Shown one piece after another: positions 1-7,804 of a stretch of 64,000 nucleotides of DNA (position 1 is its first letter; every line of letters starts with the position of its first letter). The stretch is taken from NCBI RefSeq assembly GCF_001546115.1, contig NZ_KQ955208.1, positions 1,040,021 to 1,104,020 of the forward strand, given 5' to 3'. Made by a program: the position numbers and the translations under genes. The notes under the pieces were generated by a model that was not told the origin of the DNA, made no database searches, and worked only from the letters and a program-made list of their open reading frames with translations. The DNA is from Paracoccus aminovorans. Lineage in GTDB: Bacteria; Pseudomonadota; Alphaproteobacteria; Rhodobacterales; Rhodobacteraceae.

Positions 1-48
1 AAACACATTCTTCGCCAAATCGAATCCGACCGTGATAATCTCCGACAT
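1..48 (-). mobile_element. IS110-family transposase, N-terminal fragment cut by window edge
   Basis: Reading leftward from an ATG at 48, the 16 codons give MSEIITVGFDLAKNVF, the characteristic start of IS110/IS1111-type DEDD transposases: a conserved first catalytic aspartate in a G-x-D-x-A-K context. A good Shine-Dalgarno (AAAGGAGAG) lies just upstream. The gene runs off the left edge, so I cannot say whether it is intact. IS110 elements lack terminal inverted repeats, so the end of the element, probably somewhere in 60-190, cannot be placed from sequence alone. Confidence 0.7.
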
Positions 49-224
49 GACCGCTCTCCTTTGTGGATCATTGCAGACCCACCTTGGCACACAGATGCCG
101 TCGGGGGCGGTCACAGCATCAAGGCCCCAAAAGCGCATTGGATGAAGCACCAGCCAGCGTCATGGCTCGAACCGCCCAACCCCAGCACACCCGGCCCGAT
201 TGACGAATCTTCCGCGCAGATTTA

Positions 225-239
225 GAACAAACAAGGAAC
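225..239. promoter_or_regulatory. LexA (SOS) box of imuAB-dnaE2
   Basis: GAAC-N7-GAAC is present exactly (GAAC at 225-228 and 236-239), the direct-repeat LexA site known for alphaproteobacteria (GTTC-N7-GTTC on the other strand). It lies 15 bp before the imuA start codon, where bound LexA would block transcription or early elongation of the mutagenesis cassette. Its position also argues against a longer upstream start for imuA. Confidence 0.88.
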
Positions 240-253
240 ATCGTGAACGAGCC

Positions 254-934
254 ATGACCGCCCACCCTTTCCTGCGCGGGGTGACGCCTTTCGGACGGGC
301 GCCAGCCCCCGCGGTGCCGCGCATTGCCACCGCCACCCTGTCCGAGGCCTTCGATTCCCGGCACCCCTTGGATGCCGCGGCGGCGGGATTCGTGCTGGCG
401 GCGCTGCCGCCGGGGCGGGTGCTCTGGGCGCAGGACCGGCTCAGCCGGGCCGAATTCGGCGCCCCCTTCCTGCCCGGCACCGGCCGGGCGCTGCTGCGGC
501 TGGACCTGACGCGCCCCGCCGACGTGCTGGCCGCGTTGGAGGATGGCCTGCGCAGCCGCGCCCTGGCCGCCGTGGTCGGAGAGATCCATGGCGCGCCCCC
601 GGCGCTGAGCTTTACCGCCAGCCGCCGCCTGGCCCTGCGTGCCGAAACGGCCGGCCTGCCCTGCTGGCTGATCCGCCATGCCGCCCGGCCCGATGCCAGC
701 GCGGCGCGGATGCGCTGGCGGCTGTCGGCCCTGCCCTCGGCCCCCGACCCCGACGACCCCAAGGCGCCCGGCGATCCGCGCTGGCTCGCCGAGCTGTTCC
801 GGGCGCGCGGCCAGCCGCCCTCGACCTGGGTGGCGCGCCATGACCGGGCGGCGGATCGTCTCGATCTTTCTGCCCCGCCTCGCGATCGAGAGCTGGCTGC
901 ACCGGCGCGCGCGGCAGGGCGCGGCCTGGCCTGA
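254..934 (+). CDS. imuA: ImuA, SOS mutagenesis accessory protein
   Basis: A 226-residue protein of the ImuA/SulA-RecA-like family, first gene of the imuA-imuB-dnaE2 translesion synthesis cassette. Members have a degenerate RecA fold without a usable Walker A and are thought to help the ImuB/DnaE2 mutasome at lesions. The ATG at 254 is chosen because the in-frame region before it overlaps the LexA box. The last 95 bp overlap the start of imuB, an arrangement common in this family. Identity rests mainly on the strongly diagnostic downstream imuB and dnaE2 and on the HPLDAAAAGFVLAALPPG-type N-terminal segment. It is expected to be DNA-damage inducible. Confidence 0.85.
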   Translation: MTAHPFLRGVTPFGRAPAPAVPRIATATLSEAFDSRHPLDAAAAGFVLAALPPGRVLWAQDRLSRAEFGAPFLPGTGRALLRLDLTRPADVLAALEDGLRSRALAAVVGEIHGAPPALSFTASRRLALRAETAGLPCWLIRHAARPDASAARMRWRLSALPSAPDPDDPKAPGDPRWLAELFRARGQPPSTWVARHDRAADRLDLSAPPRDRELAAPARAAGRGLA

Positions 935-2360
935 CACCGTGCCGCTGGCGCTGGCCGCGCCCGGGCCGCATGGGCCCGTCATCCATGCCGCGAACCGGGC
1001 CGGCGAAGAGGTTGGCGCCCGGCCCGGCGCCCGCGTCGTCGATTGCCGCAGCATCTGCCCCGAGTTGCGGGTCGAGGATGCCCAGCCCGCCCAGGAGGCC
1101 GCCCGGCTGGCCCGCCTGACCTTCTGGATCCGGCGCTGGGGGCCGTTCAGCGCCGTGGACGGTGCGGACGGGCTGATCCTCGACACCACCGGCACCGCGC
1201 ATCTGTTCGGCGGCGAGCCCGCGCTGCTGACGGACATCCAGGCCGGATTCGCCCGCGCCGGGTTGACCTGCCGGCTGGCGCTGGCACCGACGCGCGGCGC
1301 GGCCTGGGCGCTGGCCCGCTTTGGCCCCGAACGCGCGATCTGCACCGATCCGCTGCCCGCGCTGGCGCCCCTGCCGGTGGCGGCGCTGCGGCTTTCACCC
1401 GAAACCCTGCTGCTCCTGCACCGGCTGGGGCTGAAGACCATCGGCGATCTGGCCGCGATTCTGCGTCTGCCGCTGATGCGCCGTTTCGCCCGGACTGCGC
1501 CGGCCGACAACCCGCTGATCCGGCTCGACCAGGCGCTGGGACGCGCGGCGGAACCGCTGGACGCACCCGAGCCGCCGGCCGAATTCGCCGCCGAGGCCCG
1601 GCTGGCCGAGCCGGTCATGGACCCCTCGGACTGGCTGCCCGGCCTGACGGAGCAGCTTTGCGCCGGCATGGCGGCGCAGGATCGCGGCTGCCGGCGGCTC
1701 TGCCTGTCGGTGTTCCGCGTCGATGGCGAGCGGCGCGACATCCGCGTCGCGCTGGCCGCCCCGGCCCGCGATCCCGCGCATCTGCTGCGGCTGTTCCAGG
1801 GCCGGCTGGACCGGCTGGATCCCGGCTATGGCTTCGACCTGATCCAGCTTGCAGCCGAGGCGGTCGAACCCCTGGCCCAGGCCCAGCCCGCCCTGGACGG
1901 CAGCGCCCCCGAGGCGCTGGCGCTGTCGCGCCTGGTCGACCGGCTGGTCGCGCGCTTTGGCGCCGCCGCGATCAGCCGGCCGCTGCCGCAGGACAGCCAT
2001 ATCCCCGAACGCTCGGAAATCCCCGGCCCGCCGCTGGACGACAGCCCGGCGCCCCCGGCCCGGCCCGACCGCCCGCTGCGCCTGCTGACCCCGCCCGAGG
2101 AGATCCAGGTGCTTTACGCCATCCCCGAGGGCCCGCCGGCGCAATTCATCTGGCGCCGCCAGACCCTGCGCGTCGCCCGCCACGCCGGGCCGGAACGCAT
2201 CGCGCCGGAGTGGTGGCAGGACCGCCCCGGCACCAGGCTGCGCGACTATTTCCGCATCGAGGACGACAGCGGCCGCCGGCTGTGGATCTATCGCGAGGGG
2301 CTGGCCCAAGACGGCCGCGGCGGCGCCCCGCGCTGGTTCCTGCACGGGATCTTCGCCTGA
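840..2360 (+). CDS. imuB: ImuB, catalytically dead Y-family polymerase homologue
   Basis: A 506-residue Y-family polymerase-like protein. The N-terminus (RRIVSIFLPRLAIESWL) and the VDGADGLILDTTG region align with the two catalytic blocks of DinB polymerases, but the DxD and S-x-D-E carboxylates are missing, as is typical of ImuB. The protein is known to act as a hub linking the beta clamp, ImuA and DnaE2 rather than as a polymerase. A helix-hairpin-helix-like stretch near residues 185-215 (LHRLGLKTIGDLAAI) matches the Y-family layout. It starts inside imuA (95-bp overlap), and its TGA overlaps the ATG of dnaE2 (ATGA), so the three genes are translationally coupled. Confidence 0.92.
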   Translation: MTGRRIVSIFLPRLAIESWLHRRARQGAAWPDTVPLALAAPGPHGPVIHAANRAGEEVGARPGARVVDCRSICPELRVEDAQPAQEAARLARLTFWIRRWGPFSAVDGADGLILDTTGTAHLFGGEPALLTDIQAGFARAGLTCRLALAPTRGAAWALARFGPERAICTDPLPALAPLPVAALRLSPETLLLLHRLGLKTIGDLAAILRLPLMRRFARTAPADNPLIRLDQALGRAAEPLDAPEPPAEFAAEARLAEPVMDPSDWLPGLTEQLCAGMAAQDRGCRRLCLSVFRVDGERRDIRVALAAPARDPAHLLRLFQGRLDRLDPGYGFDLIQLAAEAVEPLAQAQPALDGSAPEALALSRLVDRLVARFGAAAISRPLPQDSHIPERSEIPGPPLDDSPAPPARPDRPLRLLTPPEEIQVLYAIPEGPPAQFIWRRQTLRVARHAGPERIAPEWWQDRPGTRLRDYFRIEDDSGRRLWIYREGLAQDGRGGAPRWFLHGIFA

Positions 2361-5300
2361 TGCCCGACAGCCATCCCCGCAGCGCCCTGAAACTGCCCGA
2401 GGTGGCGGCGCCGAACCCGGCCTCGGCCTATGTCGAGCTGGGCGTGACCAGCGCCTTCAGCTTCCTGCACGGCGCCTCGCAGCCCAGCGAACTGGCCTTG
2501 GCGGCGCATCTGCTGGGCTATGACGCGCTGGGGATCGCCGACATCAACAGCCTGGCCGGCGTGGTGCGGCTGCATGCGGCGGCGCGCCAGCTGCACCTGC
2601 GGCCGCTGATCGGGGCGCGGATCGTGCTGGCGGATGGCACCGGCTTCCTGGCCTATCCGACCGACCGCGCCGCCTATGGCCGGCTGGCCACGCTGATCAC
2701 CAAGGGCCGCCGCGCCGACCTGGAGGGGGCTTGGCAGAAGAAGGGCCGCTGCGACCTCAGCCTCGACGACCTCGCCGCCCATGCCGAAGGACTGCGGCTG
2801 ATCTGGCTGCCGGGCGACGACCTGTCGCCCCTGCCCGATCTGGCCGCGCGGCTGCCGCAGCTGTCCCATGTCGCGGCCAGCTGGCTTTATCGCGGCGACG
2901 ACCGGGCGCGGATCAACCGGCTGGACCGGGCGGCGCGGGCGGCGGGGCTCTCGATCGTCGCCACCAACGACGTGCATTACCACGCCCCCGACCGCCGCCC
3001 GCTGCAGGACGTGATGACCTGCATCCGCGAGGGCACCACCATCGCGAAAGCGGGCCTGCTGCTGTCGCAGAACGCCGAGCGGTACCTGAAATCCCCCGCG
3101 CAGATGCAGCGCCTGTTTGCCGACTGGCCGCACGCCATCCGCGCCACGCGCGAGATCGCCGACAGCTGCCGCTTTTCGCTGGACGAGCTGAAATACGAAT
3201 ATCCGCACGAAACCGTGCCCGAGGGTCTGACCCCACAGCAGCATCTTCAGGCGCTGACCTGGGCTTGCGCCGGCGAACGCTATCCCGACGGCATCCCGCC
3301 GCAGGTGCGGGCCACGCTGCGCAAGGAACTGGACCTGATCGGGCGCAAGGAATATGCGCCCTATTTCCTGACCATCCACGAGATCGTGAATTTCGCCGAG
3401 GAAAAGCAGATCCTGCACCAGGGCCGCGGCTCGGCCGCCAATTCCGCGGTCTGCTACGTGCTGGGCATCACCCCGGTCGATCCCGCCAAGCACCAGCTGC
3501 TGTTCGAGCGTTTCCTCAGCGACACCCGCAAGGAGCCGCCCGACATCGACGTGGACTTCGAGCATGAGCGCCGCGAGGAGGTCATCCAGCACATCTATGA
3601 CAAATACGGCCGCCATCGCGCCGGGCTCTGCGCCACGGTGATCCATTACCGCCCGCGCAGCGCCATCCGCGAGGTCGGCAAGGTCATGGGCCTGTCCGAG
3701 GACGTGACGCAGGCGCTCGCCAATACCGTCTGGGGCAGCTGGGGCAATGACATGTCCGCCGCCTCGACCGATCAGGCGGGGCTCGACCTGCGCGACCCCC
3801 TGCTGCGGCGCACGGTGAAGCTGGCCGAGGAAATGATCGGCATGCCGCGCCACCTGTCCCAGCATGTCGGCGGCTTCATCCTGACCGAGGGGCCGCTGTC
3901 GGAAACCGTGCCCATCGGCAATGCCGCCATGCCCGAGCGCAGCTTCATCGAATGGGACAAGGACGACATCGACGCGCTGGGGATCCTCAAGGTCGACGTG
4001 CTGGCGCTGGGGATGCTGACCTGCATCCGCAAATGCTTTGCGCTGATCGGGACGCATTACGGCCGCGCGCTGACGCTTGCGGATTTCGACGACCACGACG
4101 AGCCGACCTTCGAGATGCTGCGGCGGGGCGACAGCCTGGGCACCTTCCAGGTCGAAAGCCGGGCGCAGATGAACATGCTGCCGCGCCTGCGGCCCCAGGA
4201 GTTCTACGACCTGGTGATCCAGGTCGCCATCGTCCGCCCGGGCCCGATCCAGGGCAATATGGTTCACCCCTATCTGCGCCGCCGCAACGGCGAGTCGGTG
4301 GATTATCCCTTTCCCAAAGGCGGCGACCCGGATGAGCTGAAATCCATCCTGGAACGCACCCTGGGCGTGCCGATCTTCCAGGAACAGGCGATGAAGATCG
4401 CCATGGTCGCGGCCGAGTTCAAGCCCGACGAGCTGGACGAGCTGCGCAAGGCCATGGCCACCTTCCGCTCGCGCGGCACCATCGAGCAATTGCAGGACAA
4501 GATGGTCGGCCGCATGGTCAGGCGCGGCTATGACCGCGAATTCGCCGAGCGTTGCTTCAACCAGATCAAGGGCTTCGGCGACTACGGCTTTCCCGAAAGC
4601 CATGCCGCGGCCTTTGCCCATCTGGCCTATGTCTCGTCCTGGCTGAAATGCCATTACCCGGCGGCCTTTGCGGCGGCGCTGCTGAACAGCCAGCCGATGG
4701 GCTTCTATGCGCCCGCCCAGATCGTGCGCGATGCGCGCGACCATGGCGTGACGGTGCTGCCGGTGGATGTGAATGCCAGCACCTGGGACAACCGGCTGGA
4801 GGCCGGGGCCGAGGGCATCGCCCTGCGACTGGGCCTGCGCCAGGTCGAGGGGCTGGGCGAGACGGCCGGCGACAGGATCGCCAGGCGGCGCGGGGCGGCG
4901 CCCTATGCCTCGCTGGCCGCAATGAAGGCCCGCGCCGGGCTCGACGCGCGCGCGATCCGGGTGATCGCGGCGGCGGATGCGCTGCGCTCGATGGGTCTCG
5001 ACCGGCGGGCGGCACTGTGGCAGGCGCGCGCGCTGCGCGATGCGCCGGACCTGCCGCTGTTCGGGACCCGCGACGAGGGCGCCGAGCCCGCCGTCGCCCT
5101 GCCCGTGATGCCGCTCTCCGAGCAGGTGACCGCCGATTACCAGACCCAGCGCCTGTCGCTGAAGGCGCATCCCATGGCCTTCCTGCGTCGCTCGATGCAG
5201 GCGCAGGGCTATGTCAGCGCCGCCGGGCTGGCCGATCTGCCGAACCGCGCGCCCCTGCGCATGGCCGGGATCGTGCTGGTGCGCCAGCGCCCGGGCAGCG

Positions 5301-5593
5301 CCAAGGGCGTCTGCTTCGTCACGCTGGAGGACGAAACCGGCGTCGCCAACCTGGTGCTGTGGGAGAATGTCTTCGCCCGCTTCCGCCGCGTGACGATGAC
5401 CGCCCGCCTGCTCGAGGTGCATGGCCAGGTCCAGCGCGCCGAGGGCGTCACCCATGTCGTTGCGCAATGGCTGGGCGACCGTTCGGATGCGCTGCTGCGG
5501 CTGGCGGGCGAAAGCCCGCGTGACCTGCCCGCACCCCGGCCGCAGCATCCGCGCCAGGTCAGGATGCTGCCGAAGTCGCGGGATTTCCATTGA
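2360..5593 (+). CDS. dnaE2: DnaE2/ImuC error-prone DNA polymerase III alpha subunit
   Basis: A 1077-residue C-family polymerase, the catalytic part of the SOS mutasome. Residues 24-100 form a PHP domain in which the usual metal-binding histidines are replaced (YVELGVTSAFSFLHG and GIADINSLAG), typical of DnaE2 rather than replicative DnaE1. The polymerase aspartates are intact in PDIDVDF (about residues 394-400) and KVDVLALGM (about 545). A helix-hairpin-helix and an OB fold follow near the C-terminus. The start overlaps the imuB stop (ATGA). It is expected to be expressed only after DNA damage, from the LexA-controlled promoter before imuA. Confidence 0.95.
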   Translation: MPDSHPRSALKLPEVAAPNPASAYVELGVTSAFSFLHGASQPSELALAAHLLGYDALGIADINSLAGVVRLHAAARQLHLRPLIGARIVLADGTGFLAYPTDRAAYGRLATLITKGRRADLEGAWQKKGRCDLSLDDLAAHAEGLRLIWLPGDDLSPLPDLAARLPQLSHVAASWLYRGDDRARINRLDRAARAAGLSIVATNDVHYHAPDRRPLQDVMTCIREGTTIAKAGLLLSQNAERYLKSPAQMQRLFADWPHAIRATREIADSCRFSLDELKYEYPHETVPEGLTPQQHLQALTWACAGERYPDGIPPQVRATLRKELDLIGRKEYAPYFLTIHEIVNFAEEKQILHQGRGSAANSAVCYVLGITPVDPAKHQLLFERFLSDTRKEPPDIDVDFEHERREEVIQHIYDKYGRHRAGLCATVIHYRPRSAIREVGKVMGLSEDVTQALANTVWGSWGNDMSAASTDQAGLDLRDPLLRRTVKLAEEMIGMPRHLSQHVGGFILTEGPLSETVPIGNAAMPERSFIEWDKDDIDALGILKVDVLALGMLTCIRKCFALIGTHYGRALTLADFDDHDEPTFEMLRRGDSLGTFQVESRAQMNMLPRLRPQEFYDLVIQVAIVRPGPIQGNMVHPYLRRRNGESVDYPFPKGGDPDELKSILERTLGVPIFQEQAMKIAMVAAEFKPDELDELRKAMATFRSRGTIEQLQDKMVGRMVRRGYDREFAERCFNQIKGFGDYGFPESHAAAFAHLAYVSSWLKCHYPAAFAAALLNSQPMGFYAPAQIVRDARDHGVTVLPVDVNASTWDNRLEAGAEGIALRLGLRQVEGLGETAGDRIARRRGAAPYASLAAMKARAGLDARAIRVIAAADALRSMGLDRRAALWQARALRDAPDLPLFGTRDEGAEPAVALPVMPLSEQVTADYQTQRLSLKAHPMAFLRRSMQAQGYVSAAGLADLPNRAPLRMAGIVLVRQRPGSAKGVCFVTLEDETGVANLVLWENVFARFRRVTMTARLLEVHGQVQRAEGVTHVVAQWLGDRSDALLRLAGESPRDLPAPRPQHPRQVRMLPKSRDFH

Positions 5594-5651
5594 GTTGCGC
5601 AGGAACGCGCCGGCAGCCTGCCTCAAACCCGCCGGCCCTGCCCGCATGGCA

Positions 5652-5683
5652 AAGGCCGCGTCCCTTTCCGGGGACGCGGCCTT
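5652..5683. terminator. Bidirectional hairpin between dnaE2 and rpmG
   Basis: A perfect 13-bp stem (AAGGCCGCGTCCC / GGGACGCGGCCTT) with a 6-nt loop lies between the convergent dnaE2 and rpmG genes. It can serve both strands. A U-tract is poor on each side, so strength is uncertain. Confidence 0.7.
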
Positions 5684-5708
5684 GGCTGTTCGTCGCGAAG
5701 GGCAGATC

Positions 5709-5876
5709 TTACTTGATCTTGCCTTCCTTGTATTCGACATGCTTGCGGGCAACCGGGTCGTATTTGTTGACCGTCATCTTTTCGGTCATCGTGCGGGCGT
5801 TCTTCTTGGTCACGTAGAAATGCCCGGTCCCGGCGCTCGAGTTCAGGCGGATCTTGATGGTGGTCGGCTTCGCCAT
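5709..5876 (-). CDS. rpmG: 50S ribosomal protein L33
   Basis: A 55-residue protein, [20 protein letters not shown] followed by YVTKKNART and ending in [18 protein letters not shown], a textbook bacterial L33 of the zinc-independent (cysteine-free) type. It is a small structural protein of the large ribosomal subunit near the E site. It stands alone, with its own promoter at 5943-5970 and a hairpin downstream. The start ATG at 5876 follows a purine-rich GCAGGAGCAAG Shine-Dalgarno. Confidence 0.96.
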   Translation of the reverse strand: MAKPTTIKIRLNSSAGTGHFYVTKKNARTMTEKMTVNKYDPVARKHVEYKEGKIK

Positions 5877-5942
5877 TGTCTTGCTCCTGCTGCGGGGACA
5901 GACGCTTCGCTCGCGAACCCCGTGGAATCTCTTGGAAGCCGC

Positions 5943-5970
5943 CTTTTAGCCGCCATGCGGGCGAAGTCAA
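5943..5970 (-). promoter_or_regulatory. Probable sigma70 promoter of rpmG
   Basis: On the minus strand TTGACT (5965-5970), a 16-bp spacer and TAAAAG (5943-5948) lie about 67 bp upstream of rpmG. The architecture, including the GGCGGC immediately before the -10 element, is the same as in the rpsD promoter at 19790-19817, which supports both. Confidence 0.65.
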
Positions 5971-6010
5971 CCGGGAATCGCCGGATTTCGCCGGCACGGG
6001 CAGCGGATAT

Positions 6011-6378
6011 GCGCGGATGGCCTGTAAGCCGGATTTTGTCCAGGGGTCGCCCCCATGGATGACCATTCCTCTGGCCCCGCCGTTGCCGACGGGATCTAGC
6101 TGCCAACCCGGACCTGCTGGGGCGAAGATGGCCCTGTCTTGCGACGCGCGGTCCCTATTCGGCATTGCTCCCGGTGGGGCTTGCCGTGCCGGTCCTGTTG
6201 CCAGGCCCGCGGTGGGCTCTTACCCCACCGTTTCACCCTTACCCGTGCAGGCACGGGCGGTCTCATCTCTGTGGCGCTTTCCCTGGGGTTGCCCCCGCCG
6301 GGCGTTACCCGGCACCGTATCTTCATGGAGTCCGGACTTTCCTCGACGTTGCCGCCGCGGTCATCCGGCCATCCGCGC
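6011..6378 (-). ncRNA. rnpB: RNase P RNA (class A)
   Basis: The minus strand contains the universally conserved GAGGAAAGTCCGGACTCCAT block near the 5' end (about 6328-6347) and the 3' block CAAAATCCGGCTTACAGGCC (about 6022-6041). The ends pair as helix P1: GCGCGGATGGCC at the 5' end with GGCCATCCGCGC at the 3' end. Together with the promoter this sets the RNA at about 6378 to 6011, roughly 368 nt. The RNA is the catalytic subunit of RNase P, which matures tRNA 5' ends. Terminal positions are good to a few bases. Confidence 0.95.
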
Positions 6379-6384
6379 GAGGCT

Positions 6385-6413
6385 CAGATAGGCCCTGGCG
6401 CGCGAGGGGTCAA
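6385..6413 (-). promoter_or_regulatory. Sigma70 promoter of rnpB
   Basis: TTGACC (6408-6413), an exact 17-bp spacer and TATCTG (6385-6390) lie on the minus strand. A start site 7 bp downstream would be about 6378, exactly where helix P1 of the RNase P RNA begins. Confidence 0.8.
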
Positions 6414-6438
6414 GCGCCGGGGTGGCGGCACGGGTGCC

Positions 6439-6502
6439 GGGGTATTTGAGGAGCAAAGAAGCCATGGGCGCCGCGCCCTGCTTCTTCGTTCTTCAAATAC
6501 CC
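6439..6502. repeat. Inverted pair of the recurrent GGGTATTTG/AAAGAAGC intergenic motif; possible terminator
   Basis: The left arm GGGTATTTGAGGAGCAAAGAAGC and its inverted copy at 6480-6502 differ at only three positions and enclose a second perfect hairpin (GGGCG-CCG-CGCCC). The structure sits just past the stop codon of the HxlR regulator gene and before the rnpB promoter, so it may end leftward transcripts. It belongs to a motif family found at 18974, 23711, 49489, 56329, 56504, 60665 and 60720 in this window. Confidence 0.7.
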
Positions 6503-6533
6503 ATCTCGCGGCATCTGCCACCCGGCGATCCGG

Positions 6534-6890
6534 TCAAGGATCCGGCCAGTTGCGGGCGATGCTGGGCAGGCTGTCCTCGATCCAGTCGAGCAGCGCACCG
6601 ACGCGCGCCGCCGCCTGCTGGCCCAGCGGCGTCAGTTCGTATTCCACATGCGGCGGCACGGTGCCGAAGTCGCGGCGCAGCACCATGCCGTCGGTTTCCA
6701 GCCCCTGCAGGGTCTGCGCCAGCATCCGTTCGCTGACGCCGCCGATGCGCTTGCGCAAGCCGCCGAAGCGTTGCGGGCCGGCGCTCAGCGCCCACAGCAC
6801 CAGCATGCCCCAGCGCCCGGTCAGGCGCCGCAGCACGTCCCGCGACGGGCAGGCCGCCGCCAGCAGGTTTCCGCGCTGGAGGTTTTGCAT
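6534..6890 (-). CDS. HxlR-family transcriptional regulator (QorR/YtfH-like)
   Basis: A 118-residue winged-helix regulator of the HxlR family: CPSRDVLRRLTGRWGMLVL starts at Cys14 and is followed by the RFGGLRKRIGGVSERML recognition helix and the VEYELTPLG segment. The single Cys14 is the redox-sensing position in relatives such as QorR and HypR, which respond to quinones, diamide or other electrophiles. It is divergently transcribed from an NmrA-type quinone oxidoreductase gene, the same arrangement as ytfH/ytfG (qorB) of Escherichia coli. A good palindrome lies between them. Likely role: repressor of the adjacent reductase and of itself, relieved by thiol oxidation. Confidence 0.85.
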   Translation of the reverse strand: MQNLQRGNLLAAACPSRDVLRRLTGRWGMLVLWALSAGPQRFGGLRKRIGGVSERMLAQTLQGLETDGMVLRRDFGTVPPHVEYELTPLGQQAAARVGALLDWIEDSLPSIARNWPDP

Positions 6891-6908
6891 ACTAACATTT
6901 CCGTTCGT

Positions 6909-6925
6909 ACTTACGGTTCGTAAGT
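6909..6925. promoter_or_regulatory. Palindromic operator between HxlR gene and quinone reductase gene
   Basis: ACTTAC-N5-GTAAGT is a perfect inverted repeat in the 74-bp divergent intergenic region, flanked by an outer CTAAC (6892-6896) / GTTAG (6924-6928) pair. Spacing and sequence fit dimeric HxlR-family operators. It would overlap the promoters of both genes. Confidence 0.65.
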
Positions 6926-6964
6926 TAGGCGCCTATCTTGCCCGGCACAAGAAGGAGAAACCCC

Positions 6965-7804
6965 ATGACCATTGCCGTCACCGGAGCCACCGGCCAGCTG
7001 GGCCGCCTGACCATCGAGAAGCTGAAGACCCTGCTGCCCGCGGGCGAGATCGTCGCCCTGGCGCGCTCGCCGGAAAAGGCCGAGCTGGGCGTCGAGACCC
7101 GCGCCTTCGACTATGACCGGCCCGAGACGCTGGCGCCGGCGCTGGCCGGCGTCGCGCGGCTGGTGCTGATTTCCTCGAGCGAGGTCGGCAAGCGCGAAGC
7201 GCAGCACCGCGCCGTGATCGCGGCGGCCAAGGCCGCCGGCGTCGGGCAGATCGTCTATACCAGCCTGCTGCATGCCGACCGCTCGCCGCTGTCGCTGGCG
7301 GGCGAGCATGTGGCGACCGAGGCGGCGCTCGTGGAATCCGGCATTCCGCATGTGATCCTGCGCAATGGCTGGTATGCCGAGAACTATACCGGCGCGGTTC
7401 CGGCCGCCTTGCAGCACGGCGCACTGATCGGGGCGGCGGGCCCGGGCCGGATCTCGGGCGCGGCGCGGGCGGATTATGCCGATGCCGCGGCGATCGTGGC
7501 CGCGGATGGCAGCCACGCCGGCAAGACCCATGAGCTGGCAGCCGACGATGCCTGGACGCTGGCGGATCTGGCGGCCGAGGTCTCGCGCCAGAGCGGCAAG
7601 GACATCCCCTATCGCAACCTTTCCGAGGCGGATTATGCCGCGGCGCTGGTCGGAGCCGGGCTGCCGGAAGGGCTGGCGGCGGCGATCGCAAGCTGGGACG
7701 TGGGCGCCAGCCAGGGCGCGCTGTTCGACGACGGCCGGCAGTTGTCGGCGCTGATCGGACGGCCGACCACGCCCTTGGCGGATGTGGTCCGGGCCGCGCT
7801 CTAG
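6965..7804 (+). CDS. NmrA-type NAD(P)H quinone oxidoreductase (QorB-like)
   Basis: A 279-residue atypical short-chain dehydrogenase. The Rossmann motif VTGATGQLG (residues 4-12) binds NAD(P)H, and IVYTSLLHAD and the ILRNGWYAENY segment are typical of the NmrA/QorB group that reduces quinones. It is probably cytoplasmic. The start follows AAGAAGGAG. It is divergent from an HxlR regulator, as E. coli qorB (ytfG) is from ytfH, so induction by electrophiles is inferred. Its stop codon overlaps the convergent uvrD stop by several bases (7801-7804), leaving no room for a terminator between them. An azoreductase-like or sugar-nucleotide epimerase-like role is possible but less likely. Confidence 0.8.
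   Translation: MTIAVTGATGQLGRLTIEKLKTLLPAGEIVALARSPEKAELGVETRAFDYDRPETLAPALAGVARLVLISSSEVGKREAQHRAVIAAAKAAGVGQIVYTSLLHADRSPLSLAGEHVATEAALVESGIPHVILRNGWYAENYTGAVPAALQHGALIGAAGPGRISGAARADYADAAAIVAADGSHAGKTHELAADDAWTLADLAAEVSRQSGKDIPYRNLSEADYAAALVGAGLPEGLAAAIASWDVGASQGALFDDGRQLSALIGRPTTPLADVVRAAL

Noticed and set aside
200..253. An 18-codon longer start for imuA.
   Set aside because: The extension contains the LexA box, and the shorter start matches the family N-terminus.
2288..5752. A 1154-codon minus-strand frame opposite dnaE2.
   Set aside because: Shadow of dnaE2; no domain signature and no Shine-Dalgarno.
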